DNA from: Apostichopus japonicus
Taxonomy: Eukaryota > Echinodermata > Holothuroidea > Aspidochirotida > Stichopodidae
Direction: 5' to 3'
DNA length: 64,000 nt
Assembly (NCBI RefSeq): GCF_037975245.1
Contig: NC_092575.1
Span: 22,716,341-22,780,340, forward strand
The notes below the pieces were generated by a model. It had not been told where the DNA came from, did not search any database, and saw nothing but the letters and a program-made list of their open reading frames with translations. Positions 1-33,217 of this stretch are shown here, one piece after another. Positions within the stretch are counted from its first letter, which is position 1; each line of letters begins with the position of its first letter. The translations under genes were made by a program, and so were the position numbers.

Positions 1-124
1 GAGTGTAGCGTTTAGCTTATTACCCTCTTATTTAAAACACTAACATTCGATGAGGCATGATACAGACAATCAATTATCATATTTAATTATTACACCTATG
101 TAGTATACGTGTGCATCGGACAGA

Positions 125-300
125 TCGACAAGTATGCATTAAAAAAAATGGGCAGATGCACGTTTCGGAGCCTTGGTAAATATTGGGGGGGGGGGGCTTA
201 TCATGCATTTGCCCCCTCAACTTTTTCATTGGGGGGCTGAGCCCCCAAGCCCCCCGGTTCCGCCGCCACTGTCCGCCCCCTCTGGCTGTATGGACGCTCC
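125..300 (-). repeat. G/C-rich dispersed repeat, head segment
   Basis: Read on the minus strand, this has GGCGGCGGAACCGGGGGGCT and an AGCCCCCCAATGAAAAAG block. It matches the head of the element at 15569-15918 (GGCGTAGGAACCGGGGG, then CAGCCCCCCAGTGAAAAA). The two are clearly related copies, here with no readable ends. Confidence 0.6.
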
Positions 301-314
301 GCCACTCAGCAAAA

Positions 315-655
315 AAATTGAAAAACACACTGCAAATTATTATTCTTTCAGTAGGTGCCCGAAAAAATTCTCAGCATATTGCCCGAATTTTCACCAAAAA
401 AATTCAAAAATACATTGCAAATTATTCTCCTTTTGGTAGGTGCTCGAAAAATTCTCAGCATATTGCCCGAATTTTCACGAAAAAAGTGAAAAACACATTG
501 CAAATTATTATTCTCTCAGTAGATGCCCGAAAAATTCTCATCATATTGCCGAATTTTCACCCCCCAAAAAATGAAAAATACACTGCAGATTATTCTTCTT
601 CCAGTAGGTGCCCGAAAAATTCTCAGCATATTGCTTGAATTTTCACCAAAAAAAT
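315..655. repeat. 84-bp minisatellite, four units
   Basis: The anchor TGCAAATTATT recurs at about 331, 416, 499 and 583 (spacings 83-85). Each unit also has GGTGCCCGAAAAATTCTCA and a GAATTTTCACC end. It is bordered at 656-705 by a G/C-rich segment ending CCTCCTACGCC, the reverse complement of the GGCGTAGG head seen in neighbouring repeats, so the array may be the inside of that element. Confidence 0.8.
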
Positions 656-719
656 TGGTTGGGGGCTGCAGCCCCCCCCCCCGCCTCCTACGCCTATGCT
701 CGTAAAAAATATTCAACTA

Positions 720-3676
720 AAACATCACTGGTCCTCTCGCCTATAAACTTCGAGCTGTAAAGGACATATCTTTTTTACTTGAGAGGTCAAAGCCAAATAT
801 TACCTCACAACATTTCGATAAATAGATCCGCTATGCTTTCCGTAGGAATTATATTGACGTTTTTCAGTGCTTATCAACAAAAGGTTACATTTCATATTTA
901 TTGTTTTCTTCATTTTTTCAACAACAATTCACTACTAATAATTTAATTTTGCAACACAACATATTTTTCCAAAGGACAAACGAGCACTTTATTTCTAATT
1001 CGAAGAGATAGATAAAGGTACGTCTTTTTTTTATTATCAAAGAATTCCTCTACTTACGAAAAGGGACGTCATTTTCAGCCTTCAGATGTCCCGACTCTGC
1101 CGCCGCTGCATCCACCAGTACATGCATACTAAAATATATCATGCCAAAGGAATGAAACCATGCTTGCAGCTCGGTGGTTTAATAGTGGTTTAACTTTATG
1201 CAGCCCCGTAACCAGGAATTCCGAGTTACCAGGGCATCAATGATTATAAGAAAGGTCAGAATACTCATGTCCTGGAACTTGCTAAGTATCTGTAGGCCTA
1301 TAGCCCACACGATGGTGGTTCTGGCACAAAGGGAGGAAGAGATGGAGGGGCAAGGGCACTCATGGACAGGCTACCGGCCTTATGTCTATATTAAGTGACT
1401 CCTATACGTTAATGAATGATCAAAAATGCAGTTCAGAGTGACCAATTAATTTGTGTCAGAATTAGCGAAAATGCTAGGCTAGCGAAATGTTTGCTCGAAA
1501 CATTGTAGCCTTCAGTCATAAAGCTCAAATGGCTCAATTTCCTATAATGCGGCGATCGGTGTTTTGGGGTGTTTATATTTAACCCTGTGTATCACGAAAG
1601 GAACTGCATGAATGCATCTCAATATAGGCCCCCACCGAGGGTTCCATTCAATTGTTTCGTGCATGGGAAGAATTCATGGCAAAGGCGGGCAAAGTGTAGG
1701 GTGCTGTGGGGTGGGTTGGAAGGGGTAGAGGGGATGCATAATTAGGCCAGTAGAAAGGTTGACCGCAAAACGTTCTTATAATACGACGTAATAATAGTCT
1801 ATAATATGGTGGCAGGTAATGTGTCAAATTGATCCACTATAGAATGAGAGGCACACATTGGGTGTCAGAAGGCTGCCCATTGAGTACCTTTGTATGGTCA
1901 TCACGTGAATGACATTAACACTTTACTGTGCGTTCCCGGTTTAGTTGTACGTGTACGGTCTGATATTTACATCTAACTTTGAAGCGCATTATTTTTGATC
2001 GTATTTCTAAATTCGTTGCCGTCTAGAAAACCAGCGTTCTAAAACCTAATTTTACTTGTTGAAAGAAATTCTCACTATGCTAGCTAAAAATAGTTGATTG
2101 AATATTCAATCTATGGAATGAATTCTTTTCTGAGCGATTTTAATTGTTCAGCACCACGTCGGCCTCTACGTAGATAGGTATAGTCTTCAACTGTTTGAAA
2201 TCCATTTAATTTGGTCTTCCTTTAAATAATTACAAGTAAGTAAAGGAACAGAATGTAAACTATATGTGTTAGTAGTCATAGTATGCTGTAGTTTATCCAT
2301 AGCCAAGGTTTGTGGTATCTAATGTTTCTATTTTTGTTTACGGTAGATAGCCTACATATGATGTTGCTAGTTTGAAATGATATCCAGTATTTTAAATTTT
2401 ACTTAGAGCAAAATATTTTCCGAAAATATTTCCTTTGATGTAAGTTATAACTACAGTCGCATGAACGTATCAGTCGACGTGCTCAACTTTCAGCCTTCAT
2501 AGCAACACCATAGCAACAAAATGCTTACTGCACCGTTTGCAAGCCTAGATTGTCCTAACCTGCATACACACAGTGTTCAGCTACTACTAGCAGTACTAGC
2601 CTATATATAATGCACGTAGGATTAAGCGCAAAATTTACAGTACATTGCATGCAGTAAGACAGATGCAGTCGTAGTAGAAAATAACACAGTGCGTTATGCT
2701 ATGAACATGTGTCAAACTGTCGAGCTTTTAGTATGATGTTTAAGCAAGGTATTTTTGTTATGATTTATTTCTGTTTCTCAAAGTTCATTTCTTCTTAAAA
2801 GTTCTCAAACTTTTAAGTTAGCCACATCGATACCAAGTCTCCGTGCCACTTACACTACAGTACTTAGGCCTACAGGCTACAGTGGCGTTACATCGAGTCA
2901 GGCCATAACGGTTAAGTTTAGGTTAGTTAGCCTAGATGTGGGAATGAACGTCGGGCTCAATTCGGCTAGGACTTACCCGATATCTTGCAGTTAGAGATAG
3001 GCCCAGGGAAGATTAGGCTTGTGAGTAAAATTAATGTCACCAGATGTCTTACTCTTAGGATCTCATCTAGCCTAGGCCTCCTTCCCTTCCCAGCCTCCCG
3101 AGATTACCACTGGCATGTTACAAGTCTCCCCAAGGATATCATGTACTGTTTCGGGAATACACCAAATATGTGTTATGTTACTTTTGTTAGCCTAAAATGC
3201 CCCCAAATTATTTCAATACTATCTTCCGACCGTTCTTAGAGACATCTTTAACGCTACCTTGCACTGAAAAACAACCATGATCAGATCACTGCATTGGCCT
3301 CATTTCATAATCATATTCTGTAATTGCACATGCAGGGTAATATCTTTTTGAACTTTATAGTGATAAAAAGGCCAAATAAAACTTTGCCTTGTCATGATCA
3401 GTTAGCAGCTTTCACACTTTTGAACTTTACTGTACATCCTCTAAAAAGCTTACTTTAATGAAAAGTAATTTCTGTATTATACACATTTGCCTACATACAT
3501 AAAAATGCATGTAGGCTACATCAAATAGACTGATAGTCTGGCCTACTGTCCCCAAAAAATAGAGTGACTGATGCATGAAACAAAGAAACATACAGTCATA
3601 TTCTACCCAGATAATAAGCCATCCCTACTGAATTGTGTTTATTAATGTGTTTATTTTTATCCTTTCATTTAAATAG
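720..3676. other. Upstream region of EFCAB5, no gene seen
   Basis: Open frames here are short and have no recognisable protein signature. From about 2600 to 3100 the sequence is rich in AGGCCTA-type words. The promoter and first exon(s) of the downstream gene should lie here, since the first coding exon starts with an acceptor at 3676, but I cannot fix them. Confidence 0.5.
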
Positions 3677-3712
3677 TCTGAACATTGAACCTAAACTCCT
3701 TGGAACAGAGAC

Positions 3713-22964
<19,252 letters not shown>

Positions 22965-23859
22965 AGAGACTTTAGACCACTTTGCTTAAAGATGACAATG
23001 TACTTTATAAGAGTTGTGCCTGTGAAAACCTCTGAACAAACCTTACTTATTTGTGAAAAAGTTGTAAACAGCGATAAAGAAATTCAACTTTGCTATTATT
23101 GTAAAATGTGTAATATAATTGAAATAAAGAATAGTTTTAAATCAATAATTTGTTCGCAATTTAATACAAATATAATAGGGTACGATAAGACATTTAGCCA
23201 GGGCATAACTATTGATTTATTAATTTGAACCATGTGTGTAAATTTTACATCATTTTCTGTCCACAAAGTGGTTTGTCTTCCATCGTAACAGAGCATGTTG
23301 CCTCAATTTTTGGGGGGAGAGATTAAACTATAAATCAAATCTAAGAAACATTTTAGATTCCTCTCTGTGATGAAGGATGACAAATAAAAACACATCCTTG
23401 AGGAAAATTGGACTTGACTTGCCAAATGCTGTAGATTGCCACTCTGGCAAATCATTATTCCAACAAGGTAATTATAGCCAAAATTTACAAATGGTAAACA
23501 AATTGTCCACAGGGTGGTTCTGGGATATGTGTCACTAGTGAGGGAGAATCAAGTATTCAGAAAAATATGAAGAGATTTCCAACTTCACATTTAGAAATCT
23601 TTTACGACCAAACCAATTGACATGAAAGTGCATGCTTGCCATGGAATTGTCAGTGGTGTTTGCCGGAAAAATCATGTTTCAAAAGGTATGGTATTATTCT
23701 TGTGACAAAAGTGTGATGGAATGCTAATGATATGCAAATTGGGCCATAGTTCACAAGTGCTCTTTAATCACACTAGATTTTATTGTTTTCTACATCAATG
23801 TTTTTGATAGTCTTTGAATCAGACAACAAGTGTCTCTCAGATACCAGTGCTGTCATACT

Positions 23860-24090
23860 CTTGTTATGTAACTACTGAGTATGTCATGTATGTATGTGAG
23901 CATGTTATGTAACTAACTTTATACTTGTTATGTAACTATTGAGCATGATATGTATACATTATCTGAGCATGTTATGTAACTAACTTACATAACTATTGTT
24001 ATGTAACTACTGAGTACGATATGTATGTATCTGAGCATGTTATGTAACTATCTTACATAACTCTTGCTATGTAACAACCGAGAGCTTTCT
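23860..24090. repeat. Degenerate TGTTATGTAACTA tandem repeat
   Basis: GTTATGTAACTA recurs at least six times, mixed with TGAGCATGTTATG and TGTATGTAT. Period is irregular (roughly 60-70 bp). It sits about 0.9 kb past the EFCAB5 stop codon. Confidence 0.7.
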
Positions 24091-24159
24091 ATTAAGTCGT
24101 AACTTTATTTTGTAAAGTTCAAAAGTAGCTCAGTGAAAGTGTTCAGTTATATCATCTCC

Positions 24160-24610
24160 ATCTACCAACACAAATGCTTACTAGTAACGGGTACCAAGGG
24201 TGTTCTGATATCTAAATGTCCGTGTTCTGATCAAGAAACTAAGTTAATCGATATGATTAACACATTTGAGAATTTAAAGCTGTGATCTGATTGGGTATGT
24301 GAACAAAGTAACTTGTTGTTATTATTTCCATCACCCCACTCAAAAAACCTCTGGACTGTGATGGTGTGAGCCATCTTTTCCCATTCTACCAACCTAAATA
24401 GCTTACTTGTAACGGGGAGCAAACGTATTCAGATTGTATAAGTTGTCGACTTCAAGATACAGAAAATTTGTTGGTAGATATAAATAACACATTTGAGAAT
24501 TTACAACTTTGGTCTGACTGGGCTCGTGAACAAGGTTAAACCTGACAAGTGGTCCCCCCATTCTACTCTGAAGTTGTACCATCTGCAAACTGCTTTTTTC
24601 CAGATTAATA
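24160..24610. repeat. About 225-bp tandem duplication, two units
   Basis: TACCAAC..AAAT.GCTTACT.GTAACGGG occurs at about 24163 and 24388, followed in each by TAACACATTTGAGAATTTA and GATCTGA/GGTCTGACTGGG. The copies are diverged. Confidence 0.65.
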
Positions 24611-25372
24611 TCGAAAGAATATTTACATAAATTAATGTTTGAGATTGGTGGTAAGTGTGTTAACATAATTTAGATTCAAAAAGTCAATTAACTGAGAAAT
24701 GAAATCAGAAAAAAATCCCATTCAGCGCTTCCGTCCATGAAAGTTAATATATTGTGCGCCTGCTCACCTTGATATTTTGTGGTATATCAAATACATATTT
24801 TGACTTTCAAATGATTTTTTTGTCTCGTTTTACACTGGTCGTAACTCAGTTATGTCCAAATGATTTTGCTTTTGTAACTAATTGCTGGAGATTTTGTCGG
24901 ACGGCTGCATGTATGTTATTATGAGATAGTGAAAATAATAACCTCAAAGGAATTAATACGACCATGTCTGAAAGGATGACTTGAGACACCAAATGAATTT
25001 GACTTGTTGTAAGACTGTTTTAAAGACAGTTTTCAGCCCAGATTGAAATTCTGTTCCACTTTTCATGGTTTGATGAATTACCCTATAAACAATGTGAGAC
25101 TCATCAATAAAAATAGTTGGACTAACTAGTTAAACAAAAGGAAATTAGGTCAGTTTAATCATGACTGATAAGCGCATGCAACAACTGCATGCTGTTAACG
25201 ACTGGTGCTCCTTTAGGTCACATGCAAACTTAATTTCCTGTTATTGGTCACATTTGTTGAGATTGGACTGTTTGCCTTGTTAACCACCGCAGACATCCAA
25301 CTGCCAGTCAGGGAAGTGCTACAGGTTTAATTTTCCCGACTGAAGCCGAAGTGACTTAAGAATCCCGTAGTC

Positions 25373-25744
25373 TTAAAGGGTGTGAAGAGTCGCGCAAAAA
25401 GAAACGTCTAATGCCGGTAATTTGACCTAGTTTCGAATGAGGTGTAACAGAAGTGTTAAACACCACCATCGATCCCAGAAAATACACACACAGCTTGCTA
25501 TCGTCAGTAATTAGACACTAGTGTACAGTCAGTACATACAGCTGCGGTCAATACCCACAGCACAGTATACAAACGATAGAGCGATGGACATCTCAGGTCC
25601 AGCTAAAGATAACAATTAAGGTATCACGTTTCATTACTGTCTGCATTTTGTAGCGACACGAAGAAAACGTCACTTGCAAGCAACAGAAAGTTAACTTTTT
25701 CAGATAGCCGTACACTGTTTGGGGCGAGTCTTCAATGCCTTTAA
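25373..25744 (-). mobile_element. MITE with TTAA ends (copy 2)
   Basis: This is the reverse-oriented full-length relative of 5608-5972: it starts TTAAAGGGTGTGAAGA and ends TCTTCAATGCCTTTAA, and contains GCAAGCAACAGAAAGTTAAC. At 372 bp against 365 bp, the two copies align end to end. Confidence 0.8.
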
Positions 25745-26289
25745 GCACACGCACCCTGCCAGACGATCTATAGTTTACAATATGACGATGATTGGGTCGA
25801 GTGAGGTCATGATAAGTTGGGTAGTGTGGAACAGACTTTTCAAATTCTACGTGAAGTTATCCGTAGGAGTAACAGTTCAACTGCCTAACTGTTCGACTGC
25901 CTAACCATAGGATGAGTATAATTAGTGTTAGTTTGACTGAATTCATAACACCAAAGATAACAGTAACATCAGCGAAGTATTAAAAACACCAATTCATGTT
26001 ATGAATAATGAAAACTACAACAATGAAGAGAAGATGATCGAAGATGAAGATGGATGATTAGAAACATCTGTCAAGGAGCGTTTGGTTTTGTAAACCGGTT
26101 GATTGCACTGCTCCGTTCGACAGAAAAGCACAAAACATAATGACGTGGCATTATTTACATGCTTTGAAATAAAGACACACAGAGATTGTAAAGCATGGTA
26201 GTACCGTGAAGATTACATAAAAATACAATAACTATGTGTTGTAGGTGAGGCCTTGATACCCAACACGAGACAGGGAAGGCTACATTCCT

Positions 26290-27440
26290 GTAGCGATTAC
26301 AAAAGTAAGATACCCTAAACATGACACAAAAAAACAACCCTAGCATATCGCAAATGTTATATTTAGTTAGACCTATAACAACACTCTTACGATACTGCAG
26401 ATGGGTTGTATTCAATTATATGTATAGAATTAACCCCTAAACAACCCTAGCATGTTGCAAAAGAATTGTACTCTGTTAGATGTTTTATAACATGAAACGC
26501 AAAACAGCACAGCTTATGATACTGCATAGGGGTTGTATTCAAATTAGATGTATAGAATATACATTAAACAACCCTAGCATGTTGCAAAAGAATTGTACTC
26601 TGTTAGATGTTTAACAACATGAAAAGCAAAACGCAAATATATGTAGAGAATTAACCCCTAACAACCCTAGCATGTTTCGAAAGTGTTATATTCAGTTAGA
26701 CCTATAACAACACCCTTACGATACTGCAGAGGGGTTGTATTCAATTACATGTATAGAATTAACACCTAACAACCCTAGCATGTTACAAAAGAATTGTACT
26801 CTGTTAGACGTTTTATATTAAACATGAAACGCAAACCAGTACCTTACGATACTGCATAGGGGTTGTATTCAATTACATGTATAGAATTAACCCCTAACAA
26901 CCCTAGCATGTTGCAAAAGAATTGTACTCTGTTAGGCATTTTATAACATGAAACGCAAACAGTACCTTACGATACTGCATAGGGGTTGTATTCAATTACA
27001 TGTATAGAATTAACCCCTAACAACCCTAGCATGTTGCAAAAGAATTGTACTCTGTTAGGCATTTTATAACATGAAACGCAAACAGTACCTTACGATACTG
27101 CATAGGGGTTGTATTCAATTACATGGATAGAATAAACATAAAACAAGAATTGTACTCTGACATATAAAATGAAAACATGCAACTTTCGCATATATTGCAA
27201 AAGGGTTGTATTCAATGAATATAAGAGACCATGTGACTTAGTTTAGTAAGATAACTAAACATGAAACACACAAAATAACTCTAGCATATTGCACAACGGT
27301 GTATTCAGTTAGACAATGTATAACACGTAACCCATAAAACCACCTTACTATAGTGCATAGGGGTTGTATTCATTATAGTATAAATACAAGAAACAACCTT
27401 CCTATAGTGCATAACGGTTGTATTCAGTTTGACACAAAGA
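26290..27440. repeat. 123-bp minisatellite
   Basis: The best units (26753-27125) share TAACAACCCTAGCATGTT, GAATTGTACTCTGTTAG, TACGATACTGCATAGGGGTT and ATGTATAGAATTAA. The ATAGAATT anchor lies at 26423, 26552, 26645, 26753, 26881 and 27004. From 27130 to 27440 the units decay. A C15-A12 run follows at 27507-27530. Confidence 0.85.
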
Positions 27441-28677
27441 CAATCTAACTGTAGTGCAGCTAGATCATTTGTGAAAGTAAGGATGGTAAGAAACACTTGC
27501 ATAAACCCCCCCCCCCCCAAAAAAAAAAAATTAGGGTGGTTTAAGCTTAAAGTAAGAACCTAACACAAAAACAATAGGGTACAACTATTCTATGCTGCTG
27601 CATAAGACTTGTAACTAAAGTAAAATACTTAACATACAAGACATAGGGCACATCAGGATTGCGAGAACAGTAACACCAAAACCTTACATTGAGTTAACAC
27701 AGCTAGCTACTGTAACATTTCATCATTAAAGGACACAATGGTTTTTACATGTGTGGTACTTGTTGAACGGAGACACACACAAAAAATAATGAACATTAAC
27801 ATAAATCACCAGCTTCCTGAAATGTTAAGTCTAGTTGCTAAAGTGCTAAGGGCATACGAAAGCCAAAACTTGCAGCATATAGTCACAAACATTAATCCAT
27901 AATGTTTCGTAGAGGAATACGGTTGGTGACTTTTTCCTGCTTTTACAGAGTGAAATCCACATGCAGTCTTTACTATTTTTAGTTTTACTTTTTCTAGGGG
28001 AGAAAATGCACATACATTTGCGTATATGTCCTATAAACTTCTAGCAAAATTGGAAAATTTATTATCACAAACAGGTTGATTGTTGATGTAGGTCTCTATG
28101 AGAGTTAGAAGTTGTCATTTTACACTGTATACATTAAATATGACATGTCTGATTTTAATAACAATAATTTAAAAAAAAAACAAGCAACGATACCAGATTT
28201 TGATCCACTTGATTTTGTACAAATCAACTATTTAAAAATTAAAGAAAAACTGCATGACTAGGGTTTGTGGGTAACAGTGCTAATTAGTAATAATGATTGG
28301 TTCTGCATTAATTAGATACTTGATTATACAGGTAAGAAAGGGGTGAAGGAAATTTGAAGATTATATTGGACAAAATACACAATTAATTCTTCTCATTAAA
28401 TTAATATCTGTTAAAGTCTGGTAATTTCAGTATTTTATTTCAATGCCATAATTTTGTCGCACTCAAGTGTATTATTTCCTTTGGAAACATTTCAATATAA
28501 TAATGCCGGTTAATTAGTTTAAACCAACGATGATATACATATTAAATTACACCACAGGTAAGGGGAGGACAAAAGAATTGAGCAATATTAAATTCTTGAA
28601 AAAATTAACTGTTTTGACTGTACATTACAAACGATTACAGTTTTCCTGGCTAAATGTTCACAAAGTTATTACAAAGT

Positions 28678-28992
28678 TCGTTAAAATGAACCGTTAGACA
28701 ATTTTATTAAAAGAGAAAATTTGTCGAACAAACTGCTTTACATTCTGCGTAAAGCATATGTAGGTGAAAGTGTAAAATTAGGAGGGCGTGGCAAATTGAA
28801 AATCAGGCTGCCTTAGTTTTGAAATTTATGTTTTAAGAAGTTTGTTAAAATGAATCGTTATTCAATTTTAATAAAAGAGAAAATTTGTCGAACAAACTGC
28901 TTTACATTCTGCGTAAAGCATATGTAGGTGAAAGTGTAAAATTAGGAGGGCGTGGCAAATTGAAAATCAGGCTGCCTTAGTTTTGAAATTTA
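28678..28992. repeat. About 160-bp tandem duplication
   Basis: TTTGTCGAACAAACTGCTTT, CGTAAAGCATATGTAGG and GGAGGGCGTGGCAAATTG appear identically at about 28720-28800 and 28878-28960. The two copies differ mainly in their first 30 nt, so the duplication is recent. Confidence 0.85.
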
Positions 28993-31900
28993 TTTTTTAA
29001 GTTTTGGAATATCTGTATTGCATGCATGATATTCTTCATTTAATGAAAATATTATAATTTCATAATTTTTTCTGACGAAACAAAACTGAACAAGGCAGCT
29101 TTCACAGAATTTTGGAACCAGCAAGTGATGCATTTTTTTTTTTTTTTCACTCTAACTTCACATTCCAACTTAATTCTAAATTAACAAATTCCCTTTTACA
29201 GAATAGTCTTTATTTTACAGTCCAATATAAGGTTAAAAAAAATCGTGAAACTTTCATGAAATAAAATCAAGAAACCGACTCCGAATAAGGCTCTGGAAGA
29301 TGACCAAATTGGAACAGATATTTTGGTCAGTGTCACACCGCTAGGAAACGCAGAAAAGAAGCTTGGACTATAAAATTGTTTGTTCTATTTTCCTTTTTAC
29401 AGCAATATTTTCTTCTCATGAAAAGAAAAAGTTTTTCATTTGACACCTTCATCTCATTTATAAAAGCACCTGATTGATAAACCTGAAATATTTCCCATTT
29501 CAAATATCGTATAATTTTCCAGATTTTTGTAAAATCATCGTTCCAATGTGTTTCTTAGTAACCGATAGTAAACAATGTTGACGTACATGTGACAGCCAAA
29601 TTTTGGAAAATTTGAAAAGCAATTTGTTTATAGCTACTTACCCTTTTTTTTTTCCTCTAACTTTTAATAAGTTCATATTTTTAAGGAAACTTCTGACCAA
29701 AGTGCTGACAAGCTTTGAAATAAATTGAAATGATTTTCATATCCTCCATCAGTGTAAGAGACACAGAAAGCAGACTTCAAAAGTACAAACCAAATTTGTA
29801 AATTGCCAGAAAAATTTTGGGCTAGAAAGGCGTATAAAACAAGCTATCACAAGTCTAGTGCTAAACTAAACCGTGACTACCAAATCCAACTAACTTTTTG
29901 TCAACCAGCAGTGCTGGATGGAAGCAACAAGTGATTTATTACACAAAGTAAAACACAGAGTAAAACACAAAGAAAACAAATTAGTGTCCAGCAGACTTCA
30001 AAATGAGAACAAATGTAAGAACCGCAAGCACATCTACAACGAGGTGTTTTTATAGTTCACAATAGCACATCTGTAACATAATATTATCCTTTCTCCTGGT
30101 CGTCAAGAAACTTTAAAGAAATAAAAACTTGAACTTGGTGCTATTGAGCAAAGATGGGGGATGGTTTTTGGCTGAATTGCACTAGAGCTGAACATTTCCT
30201 TGAAATTTAAGGTTGACAACAGTCAAAGAAGTAACATTTGATTCATTACCAAATAGGTCAGAGAATGGTAACATACGTCTTGAGTAAAACATAGGTGAAT
30301 TGTCAGTGGGAAGAAGGAACCTTGGGTATTAGGTCATGCTGGACAAAGGGATAACTTTAGTAGCTCAGACAATTATAAAGTTTGGTTGTACAAGAAGAAG
30401 GACAAACTGGAACACTGTTGCAATGAGAAAATGGAGACCTAATCACTTTTACCAAAGCAAATAGTGTCTTAAAGTTCTTGCTATGCATGGTGAACCCTTT
30501 GCCGTTCACAAAGTACATAAGATATGTTAAAGGGACCGCCTCAACAATTTTAAGCATTATCATAGTTTGATAGTCCTGTGTAAAGGACTAATCAGAATAG
30601 TTACACATAGTACCTGTGTTATCATTGGTCAAAGGTCCACTTGGGCACTTTTATCATACACACACATGGGAGGGGGACAGGGGGAAGCTCTTGTATATAG
30701 TTCACCCGTCTGTGACAAGGTTTCTTTTCCAGCAAAGTGGAGTCATGAACTATTTGGCTGCAGCTGCTTTTCATGTTTCTCTACAGACTTACTTTACTAT
30801 CAGACTGACACACTGCTTGTTTTTCTGTAGCACACATTCAAGGTGTTTCAACACCTTAGAATGCCCTGAAGGTGTTTTTTGTTCTTATCTGATTTCTATC
30901 ACATTTCTGTGTCTTACAAGTCTACATAGTGACTTTCTCTACATAACAAACAAAGAAACGTTAACTAATTAGGTCAATCAGATGTAGTATTTGGATATAT
31001 ACAGAGAGATGTAGCTCACATCTATTTAGGCTACCCAACGGCACGAATCAGGGCTACAATTTCAATGTCGAATGACAGGGTAGTATTCCTGCATTGCTTG
31101 TCAGGTTGGCTATTGCAAAAAAAAAAGACAAGACAATGATAGCTTGCATGTTAGTCTGACACATTCCATGTAAGCAAAATTATGGAATAAAGCTCCTTTT
31201 TTCCTTAATTTTAGGGGTCCAAACAAAAATGAACAGTATAAAACCAAATTCTTATGTCTCCACTGAGATTTCTTTAACAGTCAACTTATTTCGAGTTTGT
31301 GTGTACTTTTGTAATACAGAAAGAGGTTTTGCTTAATAGTATCATTGTAAGCAGGAAGGGTAAGCTTAGGCTAGAGGTAAGGTGAGGTTAGGGGTGTAGT
31401 TAGGTTATGGGTGGGCTTTGGGTAACAAGCAGGGGGGAGGGGGTGGTGGTTATGGTTAAGTGCAATTTTTTAACATAATTCTTGAAGTTGAAATCAAAAT
31501 ACTGATTACTACTTCAAACTGGTTTCAGCGACTACCAGCAACAGCAAAAGCTTCCGAGTTCTTACTGCCACAAAACATGACAAAAATAAAGAAAAGAAAT
31601 AAAAAATTTAACGGAACCCAACAATATGCACATTTTCATACATCCTTGAAGAGAAATCGTAGTTTATGAAAATGCCAAACAAGGTGGGTGGTATAACCAT
31701 TCATTTGTACCGTGTGAAAACAGACTGAGTGTTGCAAATGGGAGGTATGCGGAACGGCTGAATTCAAGTGTGACCGGAGACATTTGCTCCGATTCGACTC
31801 ACGACACTCTGCCTCTTTTAAAAATGAGGAAAAAAAGAACCAAAGAATGATGGGAACAAGAGGAGGAAGAGATGAATGAATGGACCTGTAGTATAAGAAA

Positions 31901-33217
31901 CACTTCAACCCATTTTTTGTTGAATAGGAAACATTTAGAAACGACTCCTTCCCAACGCCCAATACATAACACTGTTAAAATCCCCACATTATTCTTTTTT
32001 TTTACTTTTTAACCCTCAGACCTTGACATATTTTTTTCAAAGAACACAAATAAATCAGACTTTTAATTTTTTATTTAAATCAAATTTATTCGATTTAAAT
32101 CGATTTTTAAATATTTGTTTTCATCCTATGAAGTGTGACATATTCAAAACCAGGTTTTTAATACTTGAAAGCATTAGTTTTGGTGAAAAGAACAGTCCCA
32201 AAATAGTATTAAACTTGTGTAACTTTGAAAATTAACTATAATTAATTTGATAAATTTATTGAAACTGAAGTCCTCAACTGTGTGATAAATCTTGAGATAT
32301 CACTGTTAGATAGAACCAAAATTTAGAATTACGTTGTATATATATACTGTAATCTACAACTTCCTGTATTCTTATCCTGTGAAAGATTTGAGAATGCTGG
32401 CACTTATTTACCTGTTGAAATTATTTCTTTTGAATGTAAAATTAAAACTTTTGATTTAAATCAATTTTTTTTTTTTTTACTTCAGGATTCCCCTGGACAT
32501 GTCTCTGTTCTTCCCTATCCTACATGAATGGATTTACAAAATCTTAAGAATAAAATCTGGACTTTGTGATACTTTTTCTACATAAGATATAGTGGTAAAA
32601 TTTTCTTGACTGTGATTTGGCCATCAAGCTACTCCAATTTGAGTACAGAGAGATAGATTGTAGAGTCTTTCAACCAAAATAAAACAAAAACTGTTAGCAA
32701 ACTGCTTATCCACTAAAAGAGCTTGTAAGGGTCTTTGAACAATTCAAATCTTACGTCACATAGCACTTTTCTATTTGGAATTTGCCTACCCCCATTCACA
32801 TCAACTAGGTACCCATAAAACAATCAATTTTGTCCCTCAAAGGGGGATGTGGAACCACTCAACCAAGACACCACGCCCTGGCTCCAGCAACTGGTCCACC
32901 TTTCTTCGGGTCGTTTAAGGTTACCCTATATGGGACCCTACCAATTGCACTCCTGTAGAATACATTTATACCTGCTGAATGAACCCTTTACTACACAAAG
33001 ATACAACGGAAATCTGTTTTTCCATAAACGGTGGGGTGCTTCTAGTTTAGTCATGTCCAAATATGATGATTTACAGAGAAATTATGTTGTAAAACAGATG
33101 TTATGATGCAGCAATATATGGTACCCAGTGGAACATTACTAGCTCCTCCGTTCAAGGCAGAGAACGAGGGAGGGGTGGGGAGGGGATGGGGTAGGGCAGG
33201 GAGGCCATACTCCCTCC
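28993..33217. other. Gene-free intergenic stretch
   Basis: AT-rich sequence between the end of the EFCAB5 region and the 3' end of the BRI3BP-like gene. I see only short unrelated open frames, homopolymer runs and a GTTAGG-rich patch near 31360-31400. The last few kb may include the 3' UTR of the minus-strand gene. Confidence 0.5.

Noticed and set aside
183-638. Plus-strand frame of 151 codons
   Set aside because: It runs through a poly-G tract, a G/C-rich repeat and the 84-bp minisatellite; no protein signature.
2603-2609. TATATAA as a possible TATA box for EFCAB5
   Set aside because: The region is AT-rich and many such strings occur; no initiator or first-exon donor could be linked to it.
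31636-31962. Minus-strand frame of 108 codons downstream of the BRI3BP-like gene
   Set aside because: It contains no domain or matching splice sites and the composition is like the surrounding intergenic DNA.
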